Part shown: one piece after another, positions 10,055 to 18,669 of the stretch
How the letters are laid out: the number at the start of each line of letters is the position of its first letter
How positions within the stretch are numbered: position 1 is the stretch's first letter
Assembly (NCBI RefSeq): GCF_000686805.1
Contig: NZ_JMLP01000027.1
Location: forward strand, 1-47,196
Reading direction: 5' to 3'
DNA length: 47,196 nt
Source: Bacillus sp. UNC41MFS5
GTDB lineage: Bacteria > Bacillota > Bacilli > Bacillales_B > DSM-18226
Notes under the pieces: generated by a model
What the model was told of the DNA's origin: nothing
Seen by the model: the letters and a program-made list of their open reading frames with translations, nothing else
Databases searched by the model: none
Made by a program: the position numbers and the translations under genes

Positions 10055-10536
10055 TGTTTCGAATTGGTCAAGGGTTTGATGTGCATCAACTAACGGAAGG
10101 GCGTCCGTTGATTATAGGTGGAATTAACATACCTTATGAAATGGGATTATTGGGTCATTCAGATGCTGATGTTTTATTACATACGGTTTCTGATGCTTGC
10201 CTTGGTGCGATTGGGGAAGGGGATATTGGCAAACACTTTCCTGATACCGATCCCAATTTTAAAGATGCAGACTCCGCAAAGTTAATGGAGCATGTGTGGC
10301 AATTGGTGAAAAATAAGGGGTACGAGCTGGTTAATGCTGATTGTACAATCATAGCTCAGAAGCCGAAAATGGCACCCTATATTGAGCAAATGCGCGTGAG
10401 AATTGCTGAGTTACTAGAGGCAGCACCTGAGCAAATCAATGTGAAGGCAACCACCACAGAGAAGTTGGGCTTCACAGGCAGAGGGGAAGGAATCGCCTCT
10501 CAAGCCGTTGTTTTATTAAGAAAGGTTCATGAATAG
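10054..10536 (+). CDS. ispF: 2-C-methyl-D-erythritol 2,4-cyclodiphosphate synthase
   Basis: IspF cyclises CDP-ME 2-phosphate to MEcPP. The zinc ligands are Asp9 and His11 (GFDVHQ) and His43 ([11 protein letters not shown]). [18 protein letters not shown] is the conserved nucleotide-binding segment near the C terminus. The 160 aa length is normal for this trimeric enzyme. The ATG overlaps the ispD stop by one base. Confidence 0.97.
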   Translation: MFRIGQGFDVHQLTEGRPLIIGGINIPYEMGLLGHSDADVLLHTVSDACLGAIGEGDIGKHFPDTDPNFKDADSAKLMEHVWQLVKNKGYELVNADCTIIAQKPKMAPYIEQMRVRIAELLEAAPEQINVKATTTEKLGFTGRGEGIASQAVVLLRKVHE

Positions 10537-10612
10537 TCTTTCTTGTAATCATAGACAATGATAAAATAATCAGTTGAAACCATTAATTATTAACCATGGA
10601 GGCATTATAGTT

Positions 10613-12070
10613 ATGTCAAATGAAGTTCGTGTAAGATATGCTCCAAGTCCAACGGGGCATTTACATATTGGAAACGCCCGTACGGCATTATTTAATTACT
10701 TATTTGCACGTAATCAGGGCGGTAAATTTATCATTCGTATTGAAGATACGGATAAAAAACGGAATATTGCTGGTGGAGAAGAAAGCCAGTTAAAATATTT
10801 AAAATGGCTTGGCATGGATTGGGATGAAAGTGTGGATGTCGGCGGCGAATACGGCCCATACCGCCAATCCGAACGAAATGATATTTATGAAACATACTAT
10901 AACCAATTATTAGCTGAAGGCCATGCTTATAAGTGTTATTGTACAGAAGCCGAAATTGAAGCAGAGCGGGAAGCTCAGACCGAAAGGGGCGAAACGCCGC
11001 ATTATTCGGGTAAATGCCGCCATTTAACCGATGAACAACGCCGTGAATTAGAAAGCGAAGGCCGTCAGCCAAGCATTCGGATTATCGTACCTGAAGGGAA
11101 AACCTTTACGTTTGATGATATGGTAAAGGGCAGCGTTTCCTTTGAATCCGAAGGGATGGGCGACTGGGTCATTATTAAAAAAGATGGCACCCCAACCTAT
11201 AACTTTGCGGTTACGATTGATGATTATTTAATGAAAATCTCTCACGTGCTCCGTGGCGATGATCATATTTCTAACACACCTAAACAACTCATGGTCTATG
11301 AAGCATTAGGCTGGGAGCCGCCAATTTTTGGCCATATGACATTGATTGTCAATGAAAGCCGTAAAAAGTTAAGTAAGCGCGATGAATCAATCATCCAGTT
11401 TATTGAACAATATGAAGAGTTAGGGTATCTCCCAGAAGCGTTATTTAACTTTATTACGCTCCTCGGCTGGTCGCCGGCAGGTGAAGAAGAAATGTACTCT
11501 AAGAACGAGTTTATTGATATATTTGATGCGAATCGCTTATCTAAATCCCCCGCATTATTTGATAAGCAGAAACTGCTGTGGATGAATAACCAATACATGA
11601 AAAAGATTGAGATTGATCGTGCAGTTGAACTGACTTTACCGCACTTAGTGAAAGCTGGCCGCTTAAGTGAAAGTCAAACGGATGAACAGTATCAATGGGT
11701 TCAAGGGCTTATCGAACTCCTGCAGGAAAAAATGAGCTTTGGTGCCGAAATCGTGGAATTATCGGACATGTTCTTTAAAGAGGAAGTAGACTTCGAAGAA
11801 GATGCGAAGGAAATTCTAGCAGGCGAAACAGTTCCGGAAGTGTTAAAGGCATTTTCACATGAACTGGATCAGTTAGAACATTTCCGGGCTGACGGAATAA
11901 AGGCTGCAATGAAGGCAGTCCAAAAGTCGACCGGTCAAAAGGGGAAAAACCTATTTATGCCAATTCGTGCTGCAGTAACAGGCCAAACACACGGGCCAGA
12001 CCTGCCACAGGCAATTGAACTTTTAGGTAAAAATAAAGTTCAAACAAGAATTAATAAAATTATTAGTTAA
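10613..12070 (+). CDS. gltX: Glutamyl-tRNA synthetase
   Basis: GltX charges tRNA-Glu, and in most Bacillales also misacylates tRNA-Gln, which GatCAB then corrects. The class I signatures are [10 protein letters not shown] at 11-20 and KLSKR at 252-256 (KMSKS type). The C-terminal helical anticodon-binding domain is complete. At 485 aa it equals B. subtilis (483). The start is ATG 10613, 10 nt after GGAGG (10598-10602). An in-frame ATG at 10574 would add a non-conserved 13-residue extension. A cysteine T-box leader begins about 50 nt downstream. Confidence 0.97.
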   Translation: MSNEVRVRYAPSPTGHLHIGNARTALFNYLFARNQGGKFIIRIEDTDKKRNIAGGEESQLKYLKWLGMDWDESVDVGGEYGPYRQSERNDIYETYYNQLLAEGHAYKCYCTEAEIEAEREAQTERGETPHYSGKCRHLTDEQRRELESEGRQPSIRIIVPEGKTFTFDDMVKGSVSFESEGMGDWVIIKKDGTPTYNFAVTIDDYLMKISHVLRGDDHISNTPKQLMVYEALGWEPPIFGHMTLIVNESRKKLSKRDESIIQFIEQYEELGYLPEALFNFITLLGWSPAGEEEMYSKNEFIDIFDANRLSKSPALFDKQKLLWMNNQYMKKIEIDRAVELTLPHLVKAGRLSESQTDEQYQWVQGLIELLQEKMSFGAEIVELSDMFFKEEVDFEEDAKEILAGETVPEVLKAFSHELDQLEHFRADGIKAAMKAVQKSTGQKGKNLFMPIRAAVTGQTHGPDLPQAIELLGKNKVQTRINKIIS

Positions 12071-12121
12071 CATTAAAGACGAAATGTAATATAGTAGAAT
12101 AAACAATTAGATAGTTACTAA

Positions 12122-12390
12122 AGTGTAGAAGAGGATAAGTAAAAAAAGGATGCTTCAAAGAGAAAACCACCACCGGCTGAAAGTGGTTTAAGCCTCTCGT
12201 TTTTTGAAATGCACCTCTGAGCCCTGTTTCGAAAAGAGTCAACTCTAAGTAGAGATGGGCGGAACCGATCCGTTAACAGGTAGAGTGAGACCAAGTTTTG
12301 AGCTATTGTTACCATCCGAGCTTTCCGGTCTAATCAGAGTGGAACCGCGCGTTAAGCGCCTCTGTCGTGTTGACAGAGGCGTTTTTTATT
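12122..12390 (+). promoter_or_regulatory. Cysteine T-box riboswitch leader of cysE-cysS
   Basis: Stem I can form between AGAGG (12130-12134) and CCTCT (12214-12218), with AGTA of the S-turn at 12138-12141. The specifier codon is TGC (Cys) at 12210-12212, followed by the usual A. The T-box proper, TGGAACCGCG, is at 12340-12349. Antiterminator pairing CAGAG (12335-12339) with CTCTG (12360-12364) competes with the terminator at 12357-12387. Uncharged tRNA-Cys should stabilise the antiterminator and switch on cysE-cysS. A weak TAGAAT at 12095-12100 is the best -10 candidate; I could not place a good -35. Confidence 0.95.
12357..12387 (+). terminator. T-box terminator
   Basis: CGCCTCTGTC (12357-12366) pairs perfectly with GACAGAGGCG (12372-12381), loop GTGTT, then TTTTTT. 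Its left arm overlaps the bases needed for the antiterminator, which is the switching mechanism. Confidence 0.95.
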
Positions 12391-12428
12391 TAGTTTTTTA
12401 TTTACCAAACAATAGGGGGAAAATGGTA

Positions 12429-13097
12429 ATGTTCAGAAAGTTGAGGGAGGATGTAGAGGTTGTTTTCGAACAAGATCCAGCGGCAAGGAGCCATTTAGAA
12501 GTCATCTTAACCTATTCAGGCTTGCATGCCATTTGGTCACATCGACTCGCACATGCACTCTTTAATCGGAAATTATTTTTTCTAGCCAGGGTTATTTCGC
12601 AAATAAGCCGATTCTTTACCGGTATTGAGATCCATCCCGGAGCAAAAATAGGCAGAAAATTTTTTATTGACCATGGTATGGGTGTTGTTATTGGGGAAAC
12701 ATGTGAAATTGGGGATAATGTAACTATATATCAAGGAGTAACACTTGGTGGAACGGGGAAAGAAAAAGGGAAACGGCATCCGACGATTAAGGACAATGTC
12801 CTGATTTCTACGGGGGCTAAGGTACTTGGATCAATCACAGTTGGAGAAAATTCCAAAATTGGCGGCGGCTCGGTAGTATTGAAAGAGGTTCCTCCTAACT
12901 CAACAGTAGTAGGAATTCCAGGAAGAGTAGTCATGCAGGATGGAAGAAAAATTACAAAAGACTTAGACCATTGTGACTTGCCAGACCCTGTTGCCGACCG
13001 CTTAAGAGAAATGCAAAACGACTTGGATAAGTTAATGTATGAACTCGAAGAATTAAAAGGAGAAAGGATAAAAGTCAATGGCCATTCAACTTTATAA
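12429..13097 (+). CDS. cysE: Serine O-acetyltransferase
   Basis: CysE makes O-acetylserine from serine and acetyl-CoA, the committed step of cysteine synthesis. After an N-terminal helical domain, a left-handed beta-helix of hexapeptide repeats is visible from about residue 65. It includes [18 protein letters not shown] with the catalytic His, then [12 protein letters not shown] and [10 protein letters not shown] use the ATG at 12429 (222 aa, B. subtilis 217), 8 nt after GGGGGA. The ATG at 12423 is only 2 nt from that site, and the longer frame runs into the T-box. It overlaps cysS by 20 nt. The T-box places cysteine synthesis and cysteinyl-tRNA charging under one control. Confidence 0.96.
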   Translation: MFRKLREDVEVVFEQDPAARSHLEVILTYSGLHAIWSHRLAHALFNRKLFFLARVISQISRFFTGIEIHPGAKIGRKFFIDHGMGVVIGETCEIGDNVTIYQGVTLGGTGKEKGKRHPTIKDNVLISTGAKVLGSITVGENSKIGGGSVVLKEVPPNSTVVGIPGRVVMQDGRKITKDLDHCDLPDPVADRLREMQNDLDKLMYELEELKGERIKVNGHSTL

Positions 13098-14475
13098 TAC
13101 ACTTACACGTAAAAAAGAAACTTTCGTACCCCTTGAAGAGGGAAAGGTCAAAATGTATGTTTGCGGTCCGACTGTCTATAATTATATTCATATTGGTAAT
13201 GCCCGTCCGGCCATCGTTTTTGATACGGTCCGACGCTATTTAGAATACCGCGGCTATGATGTTAAATATGTTTCAAATTTTACCGATGTAGATGATAAAT
13301 TAATCCGAGCAGCCAATCAATTAGGAGAAGACGTGCCAGCTATTGCTGACCGATTTATCAATGCCTATTTTGAAGATGTGTCTGCATTAGGCTGCCAAAA
13401 AGCGGATGTTCATCCACGGGTAATGGAAAACATGGACATCATCATTGAATTTATTAGTGAATTAATTGAAAAAGGTTTCGCTTATGAATCAGCTGGAGAT
13501 GTGTATTTCCGGACAAGAAAATTCGATGGCTATGGTAAACTGTCGCATCAATCGATTGATGATCTTCAGGTAGGAGCAAGAATTGAAGTCGGTGATAGGA
13601 AACAAGATGACCTAGATTTTGCCCTTTGGAAAGCGGCGAAGGAAGGGGAAATCTTCTGGGAAAGCCCATGGGGACTTGGTCGTCCGGGATGGCATATTGA
13701 GTGCTCGGCAATGGCGAAAAAGTATCTGGGGGAAACGATTGATATTCATGCGGGTGGTCAGGATTTAACTTTCCCGCATCATGAAAATGAAATTGCCCAG
13801 TCAGAAGCACTATCAGGAAAATTATTTTCCCGCTACTGGATGCACAACGGCTATATCAATATTGACAATGAAAAAATGTCGAAGTCGCTAGGAAATTTTG
13901 TATTAGTTCATGACATTATCAAGAAACACAATCCACAAGTGTTACGCTTTTTCATGTTATCGGTTCATTATCGCAATCCGATTAATTACAGTGAAGAATT
14001 ACTGGAAAGTACGAAAGCAGCATTTGAACGCTTGATTACCTCCTATCAAAATTTAAAGCATCGTAAAGAAGCAAGCACGGATTTAACCGATAATAATCAA
14101 GAATGGCTTGAAAAAATTGCTAACTCACAAGAACAGTTTATTGAAGCAATGGATGATGATTTCAACACAGCGAAAGCTATTTCTATCTTATTTGACCTCT
14201 CGAAACTGGCGAATTATTATCTATTAGAAAAAAATACAGCAGTATCGGTAATCGATGCTTTTACCAAACAGTTTGAAGACTTATTCCATGTATTAGGACT
14301 GACGATTGAAAAAGAAGAAATGCTGGATGAAGAAATTGATGCATTAATTGAAAAGCGAATTCAGGCTCGAAAGGACCGCAATTTCCAATTGTCTGACCAA
14401 ATTAGAGATCAGCTTAAAGAAATGAATATTATATTAGAAGATACCCCGCAAGGTACAAGGTGGAAAAGAGGCTAA
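13078..14475 (+). CDS. cysS: Cysteinyl-tRNA synthetase
   Basis: CysS charges tRNA-Cys. The class I motifs are [16 protein letters not shown] at 29-44, with zinc ligand Cys29, and KMSKS at 266-270. HIECSAM and HHENE contribute the other zinc ligands. DALR and C-terminal parts are complete, and the end [10 protein letters not shown] is family-typical. The 465 aa match B. subtilis (466). The ATG lies inside the end of cysE, 9 nt after AAAGGA, so translation is likely coupled. mrnC follows after 3 nt. Confidence 0.97.
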   Translation: MAIQLYNTLTRKKETFVPLEEGKVKMYVCGPTVYNYIHIGNARPAIVFDTVRRYLEYRGYDVKYVSNFTDVDDKLIRAANQLGEDVPAIADRFINAYFEDVSALGCQKADVHPRVMENMDIIIEFISELIEKGFAYESAGDVYFRTRKFDGYGKLSHQSIDDLQVGARIEVGDRKQDDLDFALWKAAKEGEIFWESPWGLGRPGWHIECSAMAKKYLGETIDIHAGGQDLTFPHHENEIAQSEALSGKLFSRYWMHNGYINIDNEKMSKSLGNFVLVHDIIKKHNPQVLRFFMLSVHYRNPINYSEELLESTKAAFERLITSYQNLKHRKEASTDLTDNNQEWLEKIANSQEQFIEAMDDDFNTAKAISILFDLSKLANYYLLEKNTAVSVIDAFTKQFEDLFHVLGLTIEKEEMLDEEIDALIEKRIQARKDRNFQLSDQIRDQLKEMNIILEDTPQGTRWKRG

Positions 14476-14478
14476 TTC

Positions 14479-14898
14479 ATGCTTGAATATGAAAATACCG
14501 TCGATGCCAAACAATTGAATAGTCTCGCCCTGGCCTATATGGGTGACGCCATTTATGAAACGTATGTACGGCGCCACCTCCTATATAGCGGGAAGGTAAG
14601 ACCCAATCATTTACACCGGACGGGAACAACTTACGTTTCAGCAAAGGCACAGTGCAAAATTCTTTTTCAAATGATGGATGATCATCTTCTCGACGAGGAA
14701 GAATTAGCGGTGATTATGCGCGGTCGAAATGCAAAGTCAGGCTCTGTTCCTAAAAATACAGATGTCCAAACCTATCATTACAGTACAGCGTTCGAAGCGT
14801 TGATGGGTTATTTATATTTATCGGGTAAAATAGAGCGAATGGAAGAGTTGATTAATCTGGCATTTAAATATGTGGATGAAAGAAAGGAGGAACGCTAG
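14479..14898 (+). CDS. mrnC: Mini-ribonuclease III (23S rRNA 3' and 5' maturation)
   Basis: Mini-III is an RNase III catalytic domain without a double-stranded RNA-binding domain. It trims pre-23S rRNA with help from ribosomal protein L3. The RNase III signature [18 protein letters not shown] contains catalytic Asp23. A second acidic block lies near [12 protein letters not shown]. The 139 aa length is normal. It sits 3 nt after cysS and one base before rlmB, a 23S rRNA methyltransferase gene, which fits a role in rRNA maturation. Confidence 0.95.
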   Translation: MLEYENTVDAKQLNSLALAYMGDAIYETYVRRHLLYSGKVRPNHLHRTGTTYVSAKAQCKILFQMMDDHLLDEEELAVIMRGRNAKSGSVPKNTDVQTYHYSTAFEALMGYLYLSGKIERMEELINLAFKYVDERKEER

Positions 14899-14899
14899 G

Positions 14900-15643
14900 A
14901 TGGAACAAGAATATATTGTTGGCAAAAATCCAGTTATTGAAGCGCTGAAATCAGAAAGGGATATTAATAAAATCTTAATTGCTGAAGGATCACAGCGCGG
15001 CCAAATGCAGCAAATTACGCAGTTAGCAAAGGAAGCACATGTAATTGTTCAGTTTGTGCCAAAGAAAAAAATTGACCAAATTTCCGGTGAAAACCATCAA
15101 GGAGTTCTGGCCTATGTTGCCGCATATCAATATGCGGAAATCGATGACTTGTTTGCTGCTGCCGAGAAGAAAAATGAAACACCTTTCTTTTTATTGCTTG
15201 ATGAGATTGAAGATCCTCATAATCTCGGTTCGATCATGAGAACGGCGGATTCTGTGGGGGCACATGGCATCATTATTCCGAAACGACGGGCCGTGGGTTT
15301 AACCGCAACAGTAGCCAAAGCCTCAACAGGTGCAATTGAGTATATTCCAGTCGTACGTGTGACAAATATGGCGAGAACAATCGATGAATTAAAGGAACGG
15401 GGCATTTGGATTGCTGGAACAGATGCCAAAGGAAAAGATGACTACCGCAGGTTAGATGGGACCCTGCCGCTCGGCTTGGTCATTGGCAGTGAAGGAAAAG
15501 GAATGGGTAGACTAATCCGCGATAAGTGTGATTTTCTTATTCACCTGCCAATGGTCGGAAAAGTTACTTCGTTAAATGCTTCTGTTGCAGCATCTTTACT
15601 CATGTATGAGGTATATCGAAAACGAAACCCGCTTGAGGGGTAA
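14900..15643 (+). CDS. rlmB: 23S rRNA ribose 2'-O-methyltransferase (RlmB/SpoU family)
   Basis: This is a SPOUT-class methyltransferase. The N-terminal L30e-like substrate-binding domain (MEQEYIVGKNPVIEAL) is followed by the SpoU domain. Its three motifs are NLGSIMRTADSVGAHG, LVIGSEGKGMGRLI and LPMVGKVTSLNASVAASLLMYE, the last shaping the knotted SAM site. The homologue methylates G2251 of 23S rRNA in E. coli; the exact target here is inferred. The start is ATG 14900 (247 aa), 9 nt after AAAGGAGG. An in-frame upstream ATG at 14870 lies within mrnC and would swallow this site. Confidence 0.95.
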   Translation: MEQEYIVGKNPVIEALKSERDINKILIAEGSQRGQMQQITQLAKEAHVIVQFVPKKKIDQISGENHQGVLAYVAAYQYAEIDDLFAAAEKKNETPFFLLLDEIEDPHNLGSIMRTADSVGAHGIIIPKRRAVGLTATVAKASTGAIEYIPVVRVTNMARTIDELKERGIWIAGTDAKGKDDYRRLDGTLPLGLVIGSEGKGMGRLIRDKCDFLIHLPMVGKVTSLNASVAASLLMYEVYRKRNPLEG

Positions 15644-15646
15644 CAT

Positions 15647-16156
15647 ATGGATATCCTGCTTGTCGACGGATATAACATTATTGGAGCCTGGCCGGAACTA
15701 AGGGCGTTAAAAGATCGGGATCTGCCAGCAGCAAGGGATCGTCTTGTTGAGAGAATGGCGGAATATCAAGCCTATTCCGGATATCGTGTGATTGTTGTCT
15801 TTGATGCCTATTATGTGCAAGGAACAGAGAAGAAATATAAAAACCATCAAGTAGAAGTCATCTTTACTAAAGAAAATGAAACAGCAGATGAGCGGATAGA
15901 AAAAATGGCAATTAGTCTAAGTAATCGGAGAACGCAAATACATGTCGCCACCTCCGATTTTACAGAGCAATGGGCTATCTTTGGACAAGGGGCATTAAGG
16001 AAATCCGCTCGGGAGCTGCTCATTGAAATGTCCTCCATTGAAAGGGGCATCGAACAGAAAGTGAAGAAGATTCAAGAAAAAAAACCTGTCTCGAAAATAA
16101 ACATGAGTGATGAAATGGCTGAAATTTTTGAAAAGTGGCGCCGGGGTCAAAAGTGA
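15647..16156 (+). CDS. rae1: Ribosome-associated A-site endoribonuclease Rae1 (NYN/PIN)
   Basis: Rae1 (YacP) enters the ribosomal A site and cuts mRNA during translation in B. subtilis. The NYN/PIN fold is seen in LLVDGYNIIGAWPEL, with Asp near residue 7, VIVVFDAYYVQGTEKKY, NETADERIEKMA and VATSDFTEQWAIFGQGA. These blocks carry the acidic catalytic cluster. At 169 aa it is the usual length. It follows rlmB after 3 nt. The sigH promoter begins right at its end. Confidence 0.92.
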   Translation: MDILLVDGYNIIGAWPELRALKDRDLPAARDRLVERMAEYQAYSGYRVIVVFDAYYVQGTEKKYKNHQVEVIFTKENETADERIEKMAISLSNRRTQIHVATSDFTEQWAIFGQGALRKSARELLIEMSSIERGIEQKVKKIQEKKPVSKINMSDEMAEIFEKWRRGQK

Positions 16157-16159
16157 GCG

Positions 16160-16188
16160 TGGACACTGAAAAAAATGTCATGTATACT
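16160..16188 (+). promoter_or_regulatory. Sigma-A promoter of sigH
   Basis: TGGACA (16160-16165) and TATACT (16183-16188) are spaced by 17 bp, each 5/6 to consensus. This gives sigH its own transcript of about 30 nt leader. In B. subtilis this promoter is repressed by AbrB; the AT-rich downstream sequence is compatible but no specific site can be assigned. Confidence 0.78.
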
Positions 16189-16225
16189 ATTACTAACTAT
16201 GCTTGTTCGGTGGAGGGGATCTACT

Positions 16226-16876
16226 TTGAGTACGGACTTCGGAACAAAGGTCAACCAGCAGTTTCTCATAATGGAAGATGAAGAAATTGTTTATTTGGTA
16301 CACCACGGAGATAGTGAAGCATTGGATTATTTAATCCACAAGTATCGTAATTTTGTACGTGCAAAAGCAAGGTCCTATTTTTTAATTGGCGCTGATAAAG
16401 AAGATATTGTCCAAGAAGGGATGATTGGACTGTACAAAGCCATTCGTGACTTCAGAGAGGACAAACTGACCTCCTTTAAGGCATTTGCCGAGCTGTGCAT
16501 TACTCGTCAAATTATAACAGCCATTAAAACCGCAACTCGTCAAAAGCATATTCCGTTAAATTCTTATGTTTCTTTGGACAAGCCGATTTATGATGAGGAG
16601 TCCGATCGAACATTAATGGATGTTTTGTCAGGGGCAAAGGTACTTGACCCTGAAGAGCTAATCATTAATCAAGAAGAATTTGACCATATTGAATTTAAAA
16701 TGACTGAATTATTAAGCGACTTAGAAAGAAAAGTATTAGCCCTCTACTTAGATGGTCAATCCTATCAAGAAATTTCAGAAGAACTGAATCGACATGTGAA
16801 ATCCATTGATAATGCCCTGCAGCGAGTGAAAAGAAAGTTGGAACGATATCTCGAACTTCGCGAATTTTCACTGTAA
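16226..16876 (+). CDS. sigH: RNA polymerase sigma factor SigH (sigma-30)
   Basis: SigH directs transition-state, competence and early sporulation genes such as spo0A, spo0F and ftsAZ. Region 2 is very well conserved (GDSEALDYLIHKYRNFV, then GADKEDIVQEGMIGLYKAIRDF, with -10 recognition just after). Region 4 is SDLERKVLALYLDGQSYQEISEELNRHVKSIDNALQRVKRK. I place the start at TTG 16226 (216 aa, B. subtilis 218), 7 nt after GGAGGGG. The longer frame from 16175 starts within the promoter. Its presence suggests a spore-forming lineage. Confidence 0.95.
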   Translation: MSTDFGTKVNQQFLIMEDEEIVYLVHHGDSEALDYLIHKYRNFVRAKARSYFLIGADKEDIVQEGMIGLYKAIRDFREDKLTSFKAFAELCITRQIITAIKTATRQKHIPLNSYVSLDKPIYDEESDRTLMDVLSGAKVLDPEELIINQEEFDHIEFKMTELLSDLERKVLALYLDGQSYQEISEELNRHVKSIDNALQRVKRKLERYLELREFSL

Positions 16877-16920
16877 TAACCTACCTTTATGGCATAAATT
16901 TGAACCGTTTTCAAGGGATA

Positions 16921-16963
16921 TTGACAATAATTAGGGTACATGTTACATTTTTAAGGATATAAT
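16921..16963 (+). promoter_or_regulatory. Promoter region of rpmG-secE
   Basis: TTGACA (16921-16926) is followed after 17 bp by TACATT (16944-16949) with extended TGT (16941-16943). A second perfect TATAAT lies at 16958-16963 but has only a weak -35 (GGTACA, 16935-16940). Both may be used. The start would be near 16956 or 16970. Confidence 0.62.
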
Positions 16964-16988
16964 AGAAAATTGGGTAAAGGTGTCGAAG

Positions 16989-17135
16989 ATGAGTAAAAAA
17001 GTTATCCTTGCATGTGCAGTTTGTGGTTCTCGAAACTATTCGACGATCAGCAAGCAGATACAAACAGAGCGATTAGAATTAAAAAAATTCTGCAAAACGT
17101 GCACCACCCATACCATTCATCGAGAAACAAAATAG
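16989..17135 (+). CDS. rpmG: 50S ribosomal protein L33, zinc-binding form
   Basis: This 48-residue protein was read directly. It has two cysteine pairs (C9/C12 and C35/C38), so it is the zinc-containing C+ form of L33. In B. subtilis the gene in this position is rpmGB. AAAGGTG lies 6 nt before the ATG. L33 sits near the E site of the large subunit. secE follows after 45 nt. Confidence 0.93.
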   Translation: MSKKVILACAVCGSRNYSTISKQIQTERLELKKFCKTCTTHTIHRETK

Positions 17136-17180
17136 TCATCCTATATTCTTATAGTTATTTTATTTTGGGGGTTACTTAAC

Positions 17181-17363
17181 ATGCAGCGCATTACGAAGTT
17201 CTTCAGTGATATATTCCGTGAGATGAGGAAAGTTAGCTGGCCAAAACGCGGAGAACTAACACGCTCGACGGTCACTGTATTAACGACCGTTGTATTTTTC
17301 GCAGCGTTCTTTGCAGTTCTTGATTTAGGGATTTCAAAATTGATTCGTTTAATTCTTGAATAA
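17181..17363 (+). CDS. secE: Preprotein translocase subunit SecE
   Basis: SecE is the essential clamp of the SecYEG channel. This is the short 60-residue Gram-positive type: an amphipathic N-terminal helix with the conserved VSWPKRGEL motif (about 18-26), then one membrane segment (about 29-56). A GGGGGTT stretch before ATG gives a modest ribosome-binding site. It is followed by a terminator and by nusG, the usual neighbour. SecY is encoded at 43589 in this window. Confidence 0.94.
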   Translation: MQRITKFFSDIFREMRKVSWPKRGELTRSTVTVLTTVVFFAAFFAVLDLGISKLIRLILE

Positions 17364-17386
17364 TAAATCATCTTTCATGGTATAAT
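17356..17386 (+). promoter_or_regulatory. Candidate promoter before nusG
   Basis: A perfect TATAAT (17381-17386) carries an extended TGG (17378-17380). The best -35 is TTGAAT (17356-17361), 19 bp away and overlapping the end of secE. The start would be near 17393, so the first structure in the RNA is the terminator hairpin at 17413-17436. Confidence 0.55.
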
Positions 17387-17412
17387 GGTGATTAATAAAG
17401 GAATTTTTATCT

Positions 17413-17437
17413 AAAAGCCCGTATAACGGGTTTTTTA
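17413..17437 (+). terminator. Terminator between secE and nusG
   Basis: AAAAGCCCGT (17413-17422) pairs with ACGGGTTTTT through loop ATA, with one G-U pair, and is followed by a T run to 17436. It can end rpmG-secE transcripts and also those from the promoter at 17356-17386. Confidence 0.68.
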
Positions 17438-17470
17438 TTTGTTTAAAAAATAGTCTATGACTAATAAATA

Positions 17471-17495
17471 GGGAGGGACGGACGTTCTAGTCCTC
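17471..17495 (+). promoter_or_regulatory. Unusual nusG ribosome-binding site with hairpin
   Basis: The only Shine-Dalgarno-like sequence, GGGAGGG (17471-17477), lies 22 nt before the ATG, too far for normal use. GGAC (17480-17483) can pair with GTCC (17490-17493), which would shorten the effective spacing to about 8 nt. An alternative pairing of GAGGGAC with GTCCTC would mask the site. A TAG at 17488 in frame rules out an upstream start. Confidence 0.6.
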
Positions 17496-17499
17496 TTAA

Positions 17500-18033
17500 A
17501 TGGAAAAAAATTGGTATGTATTACATACTTACTCGGGTTATGAAAACAAAGTAAAAGCAAATTTAGAAAAACGGGTCGAATCAATGGGGATGCAAGATAA
17601 GATTTTCCGAGTAGTTGTCCCTGAAGAAGAAGAGACCGAGCTAAAAAACGGCAAGAAAAAAGTAGTTAAGCGCAAAGTGTTCCCTGGTTATGTACTAGTG
17701 GAAATTGTTATGACAGATGATTCTTGGTATGTAGTGCGGAATACTCCTGGAGTAACAGGTTTTGTTGGTTCCTCAGGATCAGGTTCTAAACCGACTCCAT
17801 TACTTCCAGAAGAAGTGGTCGTTATATTAAAACGAATGGGTGTTACCGAAACTCGTGTCGATGCTGATTATGAAATTGGCGAAACGGTTCGCGTCAAAGA
17901 AGGTCCATTTGCTAACTTCACAGGATCAGTGGAAGAGATGGATAAAGACAAGGCGAAGCTGAAAGTTCTTGTTAATATGTTCGGCCGTGATACCCCTGTA
18001 GAACTTGATTTTACTCAGATTGAAAAACTTTAA
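17500..18033 (+). CDS. nusG: Transcription elongation/pausing factor NusG
   Basis: NusG binds RNA polymerase, links it to ribosomes and, in Bacillus, promotes pausing and assists some intrinsic terminators. The NGN domain (about 1-110) opens with MEKNWYVLHTYSGYENKVK. The KOW domain near 125-177 contains EGPFANFTGSVEEMD. The 177 aa match B. subtilis exactly. The N-terminal sequence fixes ATG 17500 despite the distant Shine-Dalgarno. It lies between secE and rplK as in most bacteria. Confidence 0.97.
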   Translation: MEKNWYVLHTYSGYENKVKANLEKRVESMGMQDKIFRVVVPEEEETELKNGKKKVVKRKVFPGYVLVEIVMTDDSWYVVRNTPGVTGFVGSSGSGSKPTPLLPEEVVVILKRMGVTETRVDADYEIGETVRVKEGPFANFTGSVEEMDKDKAKLKVLVNMFGRDTPVELDFTQIEKL

Positions 18034-18044
18034 TGTAAAAAAAC

Positions 18045-18073
18045 TTGAAATCATTTTGAAAAAGTGGTAATAT
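18045..18073 (+). promoter_or_regulatory. Promoter of rplK
   Basis: TTGAAA (18045-18050) and TAATAT (18068-18073) are 17 bp apart, with an extended TGG at 18065-18067. It starts 12 nt after the nusG stop and gives a leader of about 130 nt. Confidence 0.65.
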
Positions 18074-18153
18074 TTCATAGGTCAGTATGTCTCCATGTGA
18101 GACAAGACTTATGTCAAGTTCTTTATGATCAATAGATAAAGACAGATGCCTGA

Positions 18154-18185
18154 GTGGGAGGGTTCCTAAAAAACCCTATTACCAC
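18154..18185 (+). promoter_or_regulatory. Structured rplK leader, probable L1-binding operator
   Basis: GTGG (18154-18157) pairs with CCAC (18182-18185), and GGGTT (18160-18164) with AACCC (18172-18176). The asymmetric internal loop is GA against TATTA. A helix-asymmetric loop-helix of this kind before rplK is the type of mRNA site bound by L1 in feedback control. The assignment to L1 is inferred from position and shape. A related motif precedes rplA. Confidence 0.55.
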
Positions 18186-18212
18186 ATCACGGACTTTAAG
18201 GAGGTGTGTCTC

Positions 18213-18638
18213 GTGGCTAAAAAAGTAATTAAAGTCGTTAAATTACAAATTCCTGCTGGGAAAGCAAACCCTGCGCCACCAGTTGGTCCTGCACTAGGTC
18301 AAGCCGGTGTTAACATCATGGGATTCTGTAAAGAATTTAACGCTCGTACAGCAGATCAAGCTGGTTTGATCATCCCTGTTGAAATCACGGTATTTGAAGA
18401 CCGTTCATTTACATTTATTACGAAAACTCCTCCTGCTGCCGTTCTTTTGAAAGTAGCAGCTGGAATTCAGTCAGGTTCTGGTGAACCTAACCGTAATAAG
18501 GTAGCAACAGTTAAGCGTAATACAGTACGCGAGATTGCGGAACAGAAAATGCCTGACCTAAACGCAGCTAGCGTTGAAGCAGCAATGCGCATGGTTGAAG
18601 GTACTGCTCGCAGCATGGGTATCGTCATCGAAGACTAA
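18213..18638 (+). CDS. rplK: 50S ribosomal protein L11
   Basis: L11 forms the GTPase-associated centre with 23S rRNA and is needed for the RelA stringent response. The N-terminal domain shows [21 protein letters not shown]. The C-terminal rRNA-binding domain ends [13 protein letters not shown]. Start is GTG 18213 (141 aa), 6 nt after AAGGAGGTG; the GTG-like start upstream at 18204 lies within that site. One oddity: the linker reads LLKVAAGI where the family nearly always has LLKKAAGI. Confidence 0.96.
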   Translation: MAKKVIKVVKLQIPAGKANPAPPVGPALGQAGVNIMGFCKEFNARTADQAGLIIPVEITVFEDRSFTFITKTPPAAVLLKVAAGIQSGSGEPNRNKVATVKRNTVREIAEQKMPDLNAASVEAAMRMVEGTARSMGIVIED

Positions 18639-18669
18639 TCCATGTAACTGATTGTTTTTGTAAAATGAA

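Noticed and set aside
12255..12428. N-terminal extension of cysE
   Set aside because: This stretch is the T-box antiterminator/terminator region, and it encodes nothing similar to CysE. The Shine-Dalgarno points to 12429.
16921..16963. TTGACA at 16921 paired with TATAAT at 16958
   Set aside because: The spacing is 31 bp, too long for sigma-A. I paired the -35 with the extended -10 at 16944 instead.
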